In this document: piece by piece, positions 1 to 5,331 of the stretch
How the letters are laid out: each line of letters opens with the position of its first letter
How positions within the stretch are numbered: the stretch's first letter is position 1
Source: Gaopeijia sp032250675
GTDB lineage: Bacteria; Gemmatimonadota; Gemmatimonadetes; Longimicrobiales; Gaopeijiaceae
Length of the DNA: 8,493 bases
Direction: 5' to 3'
Assembly: GCA_032250675.1 (NCBI GenBank)
Contig: JAVVEY010000113.1
Location: 1-8,493 of the forward strand
Position numbers and translations under genes: made by a program
The notes under the pieces: generated by a model
The model's database searches: none
The model's input: the letters and a program-made list of their open reading frames with translations, nothing else
Told to the model about the DNA's origin: nothing

Positions 1-1020
1 GAGGACCCCACCCCACACCGCGCGCAGGCGCGGATCGTCGAGCCCCCCTCGCCACCCGAGCGCACCCGCCGTCGCCAGCGCGGCCGCCAGCGGCGCCGTC
101 ACCGCGGAGGTCATCCCGGCGGCGAAGAGCCCGATCGCGAAGACGAATCGGGCCCACCCGCCGAGCACCGGCTCGAGCGCGCCCGCCATCTCGGCCGCGC
201 TCGTGACCTCGATGCCCGAGCCGAAGAGGGTGCCCGCGGCGGTGACGAGGATCGCGACACTCACCACGCCGCCGGCCGCGATCGACCGGACGAGGTCCAC
301 GCGCGCCTCGCGGAGCCCCTCGCGTCCCCCGAACCGCTCCCTCACCGTGCCGGCGTGCAGGAAGAGGTTGTAGGGGACGACGGTCGTCCCGATCAGCCCC
401 ACGACGGTCAGCACCCCACCCTCGGGGATCGCGGGAGGGAGAAGCGTCCCGAGCCCCTCGACGCGGGGGAGCACCCGCACCGCGGTGATCACGAATGCGA
501 TCCCCATCACGCCGACGAGGATCGTCATGCCGCGCTCGAGGAGGCGGAAGCTCCCGCGCCAGAGGAGCGCCGCGGCGGCCACTCCTATCCCCACCACCCA
601 GAGGCGCACCGGCCCCCCGAGCGCCGCCTCGAGCCCGAGCGCTCCACCGAGGAGATTCCCGGTCTGGTAGGCGGCATTCCCGAGTGCGATCGCGCCGACC
701 ACGAGCACGGGAGCGAGGAACTTCAGCGGTCCCGCGCTCCCCGTCCGGAGCGCCTCACCGAGCCCGGCCCCGGTGACGAGTCCGAGGCGCGCCGCCATCT
801 CCTGCAGGACCATCGTCATCGCGATCGAGAAGACGAGCGCCCAGATGAGCGCGGTGCCGAAGCGCGCGCCCGCGAGGGTGGCGGTGGTCACCGTGCCGGG
901 GCCGACGAAGGCCGCGGCGACGAGCCAGCCGGGCCCGCTGAAGCGGCGCTCTCGCGCCCGGGGGTGGGGCGGGGCGTCGGCGCTCGTCGAGAGCCCGTCC
1001 GGGGTGGGGGATGTCGTCAT
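1..1020 (-). CDS. Nramp-family (divergent, non-canonical) metal ion transporter, 3' end outside window
   Basis: Reading the complement from ATG 1020 gives 340 codons open to the window edge; Nramp proteins are about 400-450 residues, so the C-terminal helices are missing. The protein is an inner-membrane LeuT-fold carrier, presumably for a divalent cation. The N-terminus is a hydrophilic 27-residue tail followed by FSGPGWLVAAAFVGPGTVTT (TM1), and hydrophobic segments recur throughout. TM3 has GNAAYQTGN (114-122), TM6 has GTTVVPYNLFLHA (211-223), and the TM8 region GLFAAGMTSAVTAP (297-310) matches the usual G-x-x-S-G-x-S-S-T-x-T-G pattern loosely. In canonical MntH/Nramp proteins TM1 carries DPGN and TM6 carries MPH; here these are GPGT (40-43) and VPYN (215-218), so the metal ligands differ and the substrate cannot be assumed to be Mn2+/Fe2+. 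It is divergent from ypdA, with 107 bp between the starts. I see no clear Shine-Dalgarno. Family assignment is firm, substrate unknown. Confidence 0.85.
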   Translation of the reverse strand, partial: MTTSPTPDGLSTSADAPPHPRARERRFSGPGWLVAAAFVGPGTVTTATLAGARFGTALIWALVFSIAMTMVLQEMAARLGLVTGAGLGEALRTGSAGPLKFLAPVLVVGAIALGNAAYQTGNLLGGALGLEAALGGPVRLWVVGIGVAAAALLWRGSFRLLERGMTILVGVMGIAFVITAVRVLPRVEGLGTLLPPAIPEGGVLTVVGLIGTTVVPYNLFLHAGTVRERFGGREGLREARVDLVRSIAAGGVVSVAILVTAAGTLFGSGIEVTSAAEMAGALEPVLGGWARFVFAIGLFAAGMTSAVTAPLAAALATAGALGWRGGLDDPRLRAVWGGVL

Positions 1021-1092
1021 CGTCCGAAGGTATCCCGCGGCGCGCTCCCGTGAAAATTCCGCCGCCTCGTCCACGCGGATCTCGATCCCCCC

Positions 1093-1119
1093 GGAACCCG
1101 ACCCCCGCACGCGGGTCCA
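1093..1119 (+). promoter_or_regulatory. Possible ECF-sigma-type promoter for ypdA
   Basis: In the divergent spacer, GGAACC (1093-1098) is followed after 16 bp by GTCCA (1115-1119). This resembles the GGAAC / GTC-type -35 and -10 elements recognised by many extracytoplasmic-function sigma factors. Transcription would begin only a few bases before the ATG at 1128, giving a leaderless or nearly leaderless mRNA. That would fit the absence of any Shine-Dalgarno sequence there. In GC-rich DNA such short matches arise by chance, so confidence is low. Confidence 0.25.
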
Positions 1120-1127
1120 ACCCCGCC

Positions 1128-2144
1128 ATGACTTCCAATGATATTCAGGACCTCGTCGTGGTGGGTGCGGGACCGTGCGGAATCGCCGTGGGCGCCGCCG
1201 CCCGACGGCACGGCGACGTCTCCTGCACGATATTCGACCGCGGCTGCGTCACGCAGTCACTGATCGCCTACCCCTGGTACATGACCTTCTTCAGCACGGC
1301 GAAGAAGCTCGAGATCGAGGGCGTACCCTTCACGATCCCCGATTCACAGCCGACCCGTCGGGACGCCCTCGCCTACTACCGGCGCGTGGTGGAGCACCAC
1401 GACCTCGACGTGCGCCAGTACGAGGAGGTGGTCGGGATCGAGGGCTCGGCGGGCGACTTCCGCGTCCACACCCGCACGGTGCACGGCGGGATCGAATCGA
1501 TGACGCGCTGCCGCGCCGTCGTCGTCGCCACCGGCGGCTTCCACGAAGCCAACGAACTCGGCGTGCCGGGCGAGGACACGGCCAAGGTCTCGCACTGGTA
1601 CCACGAACCCTACCCCTACTGGGATCAGGACGTCGTGGTGGTGGGGGGCGGCAACTCCGCGGTCGACGCCGCACTCGAACTCTTCCGCAACGGAGCACGG
1701 GTGACGCTGGTGCACTTCGCCGACGCGCTCGACCGCGGCGTCAAACCGTGGGTCATCCCCGACATCACCAACCGCCTCGATCGCGGAGAGATCGCCTCGT
1801 ACTTCGGTCACCGCCTCACCGAGATCCGCCCGACCGAGGTCGTCCTCCGCTCGGAGCACACCGGTGAGATCACGACGCTCCGCAACGACTTCGTTCTCGC
1901 GATGACGGGGTGGCGCGCAAACCCCGCCATCCTCGTCGAGCTCGGGGTGAGCGTCGACGCCGAGACGGGCGTCCCGACGCACGATCCCGAGACGATGGAG
2001 ACGAATCGCCCGGGGGTCTACATCGCGGGCGTGCTCGCCGCGGGGCACAACGCGAACAAGGTCTTCATCGAGAATGGGAAGGAGCACGGGGGGCGGATCG
2101 TCGCCGCCCACACGCGACCCGCCGCTACGACGGCCGGAGGGTGA
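1128..2144 (+). CDS. ypdA: YpdA/Bdr-type bacillithiol disulfide reductase (FAD/NADPH)
   Basis: This 338-residue protein matches the YpdA family (about 325-330 residues) over its whole length. YpdA is a cytoplasmic NADPH-dependent flavoprotein that reduces bacillithiol disulfide, working with bacilliredoxins. The FAD-binding Rossmann motif GAGPCG is at 13-18 and includes Cys17, the position of the YpdA cysteine (Cys14 in Staphylococcus aureus). ATGGF is at 134-138 and the NADPH motif GGGNSA at 173-178. The C-terminal family signature TGWRANP, ETMETNRPGVYIAGVLAAG and HNANKVFIENGKEHG closes the FAD site (260-321). It lacks a CxxC pair, which separates it from thioredoxin reductase. The start at 1128 was chosen because family homology begins at once (DLVVVGAGPCG); the in-frame ATG at 1011 would add 39 low-complexity residues overlapping the divergent neighbour. 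No Shine-Dalgarno is visible. Its 3' end overlaps the convergent ygfZ by 20 bp. A related ferredoxin-NADP reductase-like role is the main alternative. Confidence 0.92.
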   Translation: MTSNDIQDLVVVGAGPCGIAVGAAARRHGDVSCTIFDRGCVTQSLIAYPWYMTFFSTAKKLEIEGVPFTIPDSQPTRRDALAYYRRVVEHHDLDVRQYEEVVGIEGSAGDFRVHTRTVHGGIESMTRCRAVVVATGGFHEANELGVPGEDTAKVSHWYHEPYPYWDQDVVVVGGGNSAVDAALELFRNGARVTLVHFADALDRGVKPWVIPDITNRLDRGEIASYFGHRLTEIRPTEVVLRSEHTGEITTLRNDFVLAMTGWRANPAILVELGVSVDAETGVPTHDPETMETNRPGVYIAGVLAAGHNANKVFIENGKEHGGRIVAAHTRPAATTAGG

Positions 2145-3186
2145 AGGCCGGGGACTTCCCCTCCCCCTTCCACACCTCCTGCCGGACCCACGCGAGCCCG
2201 ATCGTCTCTCCGAAGCGGGGCGAGCGCACCGCCGAACGAAGCTCGGCCGCGGATCGCTCGCGTCCGGCCACGAAGAGCTCGGTCCCGGGCGGAGGCGGGT
2301 CGAGCGCGCCGAGCGACACCCGGAGGAGGAGGCGGTTCACATGCCCCCGGTCGCGGATCCGCACGATCACCTCCTGCCCGGTGTAGCACCCCTTGGCGTG
2401 ATCGATCGCCACCTCGTCGAGCCCCGCCTCGGTCGGGATCGTGCGCTCGTCGAGGTCGATCCCCCACGCGGGGGCGCCCTCCTCGACGCGCACCACGCGC
2501 CACTCCTCCTCCGTGGCGCGCACCGCGCCGGCTGACTCGAGTGCGTCGCCGACCGCCGCGACCTCCGACTCCGCTCCGATGATCTGGAAGGCGGGCGTTT
2601 CCAGCTCGCCGCCCCGCACCAGTCGCAGCGCGGGCTCGCCCTCCTCTCTCACCGTCACCGTCCCCCCCGGGGGGAGCGCCGCGAGGGTCGGGATCTCGAC
2701 CTGGAGGCCGAGCACGACGCGCGAGACGAGGGCGTCGGCCTCGGGCCCGACCACGCCGAGGACCGCCATCCCGTCCGGCACCTCGACCTTCGCGAAGCGC
2801 GGCGGAAGATACCGCGTGAGGTGCTCCCGCAGGCCCTCTTCGGCGCGCCGGGGCACGATCCCCCAGAGGGAATCGGGTTCGTCCTCCCTCCCCCCCTCAC
2901 GCCCGAGCCTGAGGTCGGCCACCATCCGCCCCTTCGGGGTGAGGACCGTGTGCCGAGGCGCCTCGCCGAGGGTGATCCCCGAGTAGTCGGCCGACCCCGA
3001 CCCGCCGGCACCCCCCGTATCGAGCGGTTCGGGGCGCTCCGGCATCCGCCCCGACACGACGCCGGTGAGCATTCGCACGGGGTCACGCCCCGTGAAGCGC
3101 CAGAGGCGCAGATCGTCGCGGTCGAAGAGGGCCGCGCCCGAGCGGGCCGCGTCGTACCCGGGAGTCGTTTCGATCGTCGTCGTCAT
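2125..3186 (-). CDS. ygfZ: YgfZ/GcvT-like folate-binding Fe-S cluster assembly/repair protein
   Basis: This 353-residue protein carries the family hallmark K-G-C-Y-T-G-Q-E at 265-272, with the invariant Cys at 267. YgfZ proteins are cytoplasmic, bind tetrahydrofolate in a GcvT-like fold, and support synthesis or repair of certain Fe-S clusters, for example in the radical-SAM enzyme MiaB. The N-terminal part has the usual pattern (LWRFTGRDPVRMLTGVVS, then VLTPKGRMVADLRL), separated by a Gly/Ser-rich insert of about 25 residues. This insert partly explains why it is longer than the 326-residue E. coli protein. After the KGC motif come RIRDRGHVNR and a GcvT-like C-terminal barrel. The start overlaps the stop of the upstream gene (ATGA, 3183-3186), so it is probably translated by coupling. 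The 3' end overlaps ypdA on the other strand by 20 bp. Stop codon is TAG. Confidence 0.9.
   Translation of the reverse strand: MTTTIETTPGYDAARSGAALFDRDDLRLWRFTGRDPVRMLTGVVSGRMPERPEPLDTGGAGGSGSADYSGITLGEAPRHTVLTPKGRMVADLRLGREGGREDEPDSLWGIVPRRAEEGLREHLTRYLPPRFAKVEVPDGMAVLGVVGPEADALVSRVVLGLQVEIPTLAALPPGGTVTVREEGEPALRLVRGGELETPAFQIIGAESEVAAVGDALESAGAVRATEEEWRVVRVEEGAPAWGIDLDERTIPTEAGLDEVAIDHAKGCYTGQEVIVRIRDRGHVNRLLLRVSLGALDPPPPGTELFVAGRERSAAELRSAVRSPRFGETIGLAWVRQEVWKGEGKSPAFTLRPS
3183..3186 (-). promoter_or_regulatory. ATGA stop/start overlap coupling sirB1-like gene to ygfZ
   Basis: On the minus strand the four bases read ATGA: TGA ends the SirB1-like gene and ATG begins ygfZ. Such overlaps usually mean that the second gene is translated by ribosomes finishing the first, giving near-equal amounts of the two proteins. 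Confidence 0.85.
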
Positions 3187-4097
3187 CCGTCGACCTCCCC
3201 CTCGTCGACCTGCACCTCGGGGTCATCGACGTTTCCTCCCGACTGGAGACGCGCGATGAGCGCCTCGATGCGCCGCGCCTCCCGTGCACCCGGGGGGAGT
3301 GCGTCGAGGTATTCGGTGAGGTGCCGCACGCCCTCGTCGCGGCGGCCCACCCGCGCGAGGAGGACGCCGAGCGTCCTGCGCTCCATCGTGGCGTCGGGAC
3401 GGACGACGAGGAGGCGCTCGACGACCGAGAGCGCCCGCGCGTCATCGTGCGCGTTGAGATAGATCCCCTTCAGATTCGTGAGGAGGCGCGCCAGCATCTC
3501 CCGCCGCGAGGCCCGCGCGAGGAAGCCGGGTCGCACCCGGATCATCCCCCCGTAGACCCGGTCGAGCACCTCCTGCGCCTGGTCCTCGAAATAGATCCGT
3601 CCCCCCTCGAAGGGGTCGATGAGGAAGGAGACCGCCTCGCCGCGGAATCGCACCAGGAAGTGATGCGGGAAGTTGACCCCCTCCACCGCGAGTCCGAGCC
3701 GCCACCCGACCTCGAGGAGGACGATCCCGAGTGTGAGCGGGATCCCGAGGCGACGATCGAGGACGTCGTTGAGGAAGGAGTTCCGCGGATCGTGGTACGC
3801 CTCGGAATTCCCCCGGAAGCCCTCCACCTCGAAGAGGGTGTGGATGAGCGTCCGCACGACGAGCGCCGGCGCCGTCTCGCCCTCCAGCCGGTCGACCACC
3901 TCTTCGGCCAGGTGGTCGAGGCGACCGAGGTAGGTCTCGACGGGGAGTTGCGGATACCGCTCCCCCGCGATGAGGAGCGCGGCGCGCGCGAGATCGATCT
4001 CCTCCTCGGTTCGACAGACCTCGTCGACGAAGCGTCGGCGGGCCGATCGTGCGGGTGCGTTCATGAAGGGTCTCGCGGGAAGAGGTGACGGGAACAT
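3183..4097 (-). CDS. SirB1-family transglutaminase-like protein with C-terminal TPR-like repeats
   Basis: The 304-residue product has a SirB1/YchA-type domain at about 25-190. Signatures are FRGNSEAYHDPRNSFLNDVLDRRLGIPLTLG-type sequence (94-123), VEGVNFPHHFLVRF (138-151) and FLIDPFEGG (158-166). His145/146 and Asp161 would be the His and Asp of a transglutaminase-like triad. No cysteine is present at the nucleophile position (the only Cys is residue 28), as in most SirB1 proteins, so it is probably not an active protease or transglutaminase. Residues 197-285 form helical TPR-like pairs (MLARLLTNLKGIYLNAHD, ALSVVERLLVVRP, TLGVLLARVGRRDEGVRHL), and the tail is acidic. The biochemical role of the family is unsettled. 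Met12 (4064) is an alternative start; neither start has a good ribosome site. It is the first gene of a two-gene operon with ygfZ. Confidence 0.85.
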   Translation of the reverse strand: MFPSPLPARPFMNAPARSARRRFVDEVCRTEEEIDLARAALLIAGERYPQLPVETYLGRLDHLAEEVVDRLEGETAPALVVRTLIHTLFEVEGFRGNSEAYHDPRNSFLNDVLDRRLGIPLTLGIVLLEVGWRLGLAVEGVNFPHHFLVRFRGEAVSFLIDPFEGGRIYFEDQAQEVLDRVYGGMIRVRPGFLARASRREMLARLLTNLKGIYLNAHDDARALSVVERLLVVRPDATMERRTLGVLLARVGRRDEGVRHLTEYLDALPPGAREARRIEALIARLQSGGNVDDPEVQVDEGEVDG

Positions 4098-4165
4098 GTG
4101 CAGGTGGGAGCGGGATTCCCCGGGGCCGCTCCGGGATGCGGGTCCGCTCGTTTCTTTCTAGCTTC

Positions 4166-4210
4166 GAGTGGTGAGGCGCGCCCGCGGTACCGCCGGCGCG
4201 CCTCACACTC
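4166..4210. repeat. Long near-perfect palindrome in the sirB1/selD divergent spacer
   Basis: GTGAGGCGCGCC (4171-4182) and its exact reverse complement GGCGCGCCTCAC (4195-4206) flank an inner perfect palindrome GCGGTACCGC (4184-4193). Together they form a 36-bp dyad with a single mismatched pair (4183/4194), centred between 4188 and 4189. A further GAGT/ACTC pair (4166-4169 with 4207-4210) extends it past one unpaired G at 4170. The 8-mer palindrome GGCGCGCC therefore occurs twice, 20 bp centre to centre, about two helical turns apart. No T-tract follows on either strand and the flanking genes diverge, so a terminator is unlikely. It may be an operator for dimeric regulators or a leader hairpin in the selD or sirB1 transcript. 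Confidence 0.85.
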
Positions 4211-4240
4211 CTACACTATCCCCTTCATCTCTTTCCGCGA

Positions 4241-5302
4241 ATGCCTGATGCCCCGCGTGACGAACGCTCGCGTCTCCGGCTCACCCAGCTGAGTCACGGC
4301 GCCGGGTGAGCCTGCAAGCTCGGCATGTCCGAGCTGTCGCAGGTTCTGCGTCACCTCCTCCCCGTGCACGACCCGAATTCCCTCGTCGACGCCTCGACGG
4401 GGGACGACGCCGCCGTGTATCGTCTCTCCGACGATCGGGCGCTCGTGGTGACGCTGGATTTCTTCAGCCCGGTGGTGGATGACGGACGGTCATTCGGGAG
4501 GATCGCCGCCGCCAATGCGCTCTCGGATCTCTACGCGATGGGGGCCACCCCCCTCTTCGCCCTCAACCTCTTCGCCTTCCCCCGCGCGCACCTCGGAGAG
4601 GGGGTCGCCGAGGAGATCATCGCGGGCGGTGCGGAGATCGCGGCCGAGGCCGGGATCGCGGTGCTCGGCGGACACTCGATCGACGACCCGGAGCCGAAGT
4701 ACGGGATGGTGGCGATCGGCGAGGTGCACCCCGACCACCTCGTCACGAATGCCCGGGGACGCGCGGGCGACGCCCTCGTCCTGACCAAGCCGCTCGGGAT
4801 CGGGGTGATCACGACCGCGATCAAGCGGGATGCGGCGCCGCCCGAGCTCGCCGAGCGCGCCGTGCGGCAGATGGCCACGCTCAACGCCACCGCCGCGCGC
4901 GTCGGGCGCGACCACGGGGTGCGCGCCGGCACCGATGTGACCGGCTTCGGGCTCCTCGGTCACCTCCGGGCACTCGCGCGCGCCTCCGACCTCTCGGCCG
5001 AAATCGATGCGGCGCTCGTCCCGGTGCTCGAGGGGAGCGCCGAGCTCGTCGAGGCCGGACACGTACCCGGCGGCACCCGGCGCAACCTCGCCGACGTGGC
5101 CGACGATCTGCGCGTCGCCGAGAGCGTGAGCGAGACGACGCGGATCCTCCTCGCGGACGCACAGACCTCGGGCGGACTCCTCCTCTGCGTCGACCCCGAG
5201 CGCGCCGACGCGCTCGTCGACGCGCTCCGCGGCGAGGGCGTCGAAGCGGCCCGCATCGGCGGGCTCGCCGAGGGCCCGGCGGGACGGGTCAGCGTGCGCT
5301 GA
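4241..5302 (+). CDS. selD: Selenophosphate synthetase SelD containing selenocysteine (in-frame TGA at 4307)
   Basis: SelD makes selenophosphate from selenide and ATP, the selenium donor for selenocysteine and selenouridine. Read from ATG 4241 through TGA 4307-4309, the product is 353 residues (E. coli SelD 347) and the N-terminus becomes LTQLSHGAG-U-ACK. Residue 23 is the catalytic Cys/Sec position and Lys26 the essential lysine three residues later. ATG 4241 is the only ATG, GTG or TTG in frame between the upstream stop at 4172-4174 and the TGA. Downstream are TGDDAAVY, LDFFSPVVDD, AAANALSDLYAMGATP, GGHSIDDPEPKYGM, TDVTGFGLLGH and the TSGGLLL motif, all typical ATP- and Mg-binding AIRS-fold elements. 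The internal Met29 at 4325 would give a protein lacking the active site. No Shine-Dalgarno is visible. The gene is divergent from sirB1 across the palindrome and ends 29 bp from the convergent lon. Its true stop is also TGA (5300-5302). Confidence 0.93.
4307..4309 (+). other. selD: Selenocysteine codon (UGA) in selD
   Basis: This TGA interrupts the selD frame at residue 23, where other SelD proteins have the catalytic Cys or Sec. The flanking codons on both sides encode conserved SelD sequence (HGAG before, ACK after). A mutated pseudogene would be unlikely to place its stop at this one codon and keep a downstream hairpin. Decoding needs SelB and tRNA-Sec encoded elsewhere. Confidence 0.9.
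4308..4350 (+). promoter_or_regulatory. Candidate bacterial SECIS hairpin(s) of selD
   Basis: The mRNA directly after the UGA folds strongly. GAGCCUGC (4308-4315) can pair with GCAGGUUC (4339-4346, one G-U). Above a small internal loop, AGCUCGG (4317-4323) pairs perfectly with CCGAGCU (4329-4335), leaving apical loop CAUGU with 14 nt between UGA and loop. That distance is slightly shorter than usual. A second hairpin, CGCAG-GUU-CUGCG (4338-4350), places a G-first GU loop 33 nt after the UGA, within the usual range. It can coexist with the upper stem of the first but not with its lower stem. Either could bind SelB; which one does cannot be decided by eye. The false start ATG 4325 lies in the apical loop of the first hairpin. 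Confidence 0.7.
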
Positions 5303-5319
5303 CAATCACCGTGCGCTGA
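5294..5319 (+). repeat. 9-bp direct repeat at the selD stop codon
   Basis: GTGCGCTGA occurs at 5294-5302, where it contains the selD stop codon, and again at 5311-5319 after an 8-bp spacer. The second copy lies between selD and lon and is out of frame with the first. It looks like a short local duplication. No convincing terminator is present in the 29-bp gap: TGAGG/CCTCA (5317-5321 and 5330-5334) makes only a 5-bp stem without a T-tract. Confidence 0.8.
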
Positions 5320-5331
5320 GGACCGCCCGCC

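Noticed and set aside
355..1053. 232-codon plus-strand open frame
   Set aside because: Its His/Arg/Glu/Pro-rich translation is the antisense shadow of the Nramp-like gene in GC-rich DNA.
1011..1127. Longer N-terminus of YpdA from ATG 1011
   Set aside because: It adds 39 Arg/Pro/Ser-rich residues without family homology and overlaps the start of the divergent transporter gene.
3321..4088. 255-codon plus-strand open frame
   Set aside because: Antisense shadow of the SirB1-like gene; no recognisable motif and skewed Glu/Arg/Pro composition.
4171..4206. Intrinsic terminator or tRNA at the palindrome
   Set aside because: The flanking genes diverge, no T-tract follows on either strand, and no cloverleaf features are present.
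4307..4309. selD as a pseudogene with a nonsense mutation
   Set aside because: The stop falls exactly at the known Sec/Cys position, the rest of the gene is intact, and SECIS-like hairpins follow.
4325..5302. selD starting at ATG 4325 (325 residues)
   Set aside because: It would lack the catalytic Cys/Sec and the essential Lys; homology continues upstream through the TGA to ATG 4241.
4490..5305. 271-codon minus-strand open frame
   Set aside because: Antisense shadow of selD, with no family resemblance.
5300..5319. Read-through of the selD TGA at 5300 as a second Sec codon
   Set aside because: The protein already reaches the normal SelD end and there is no SECIS-like hairpin or conserved sequence downstream.
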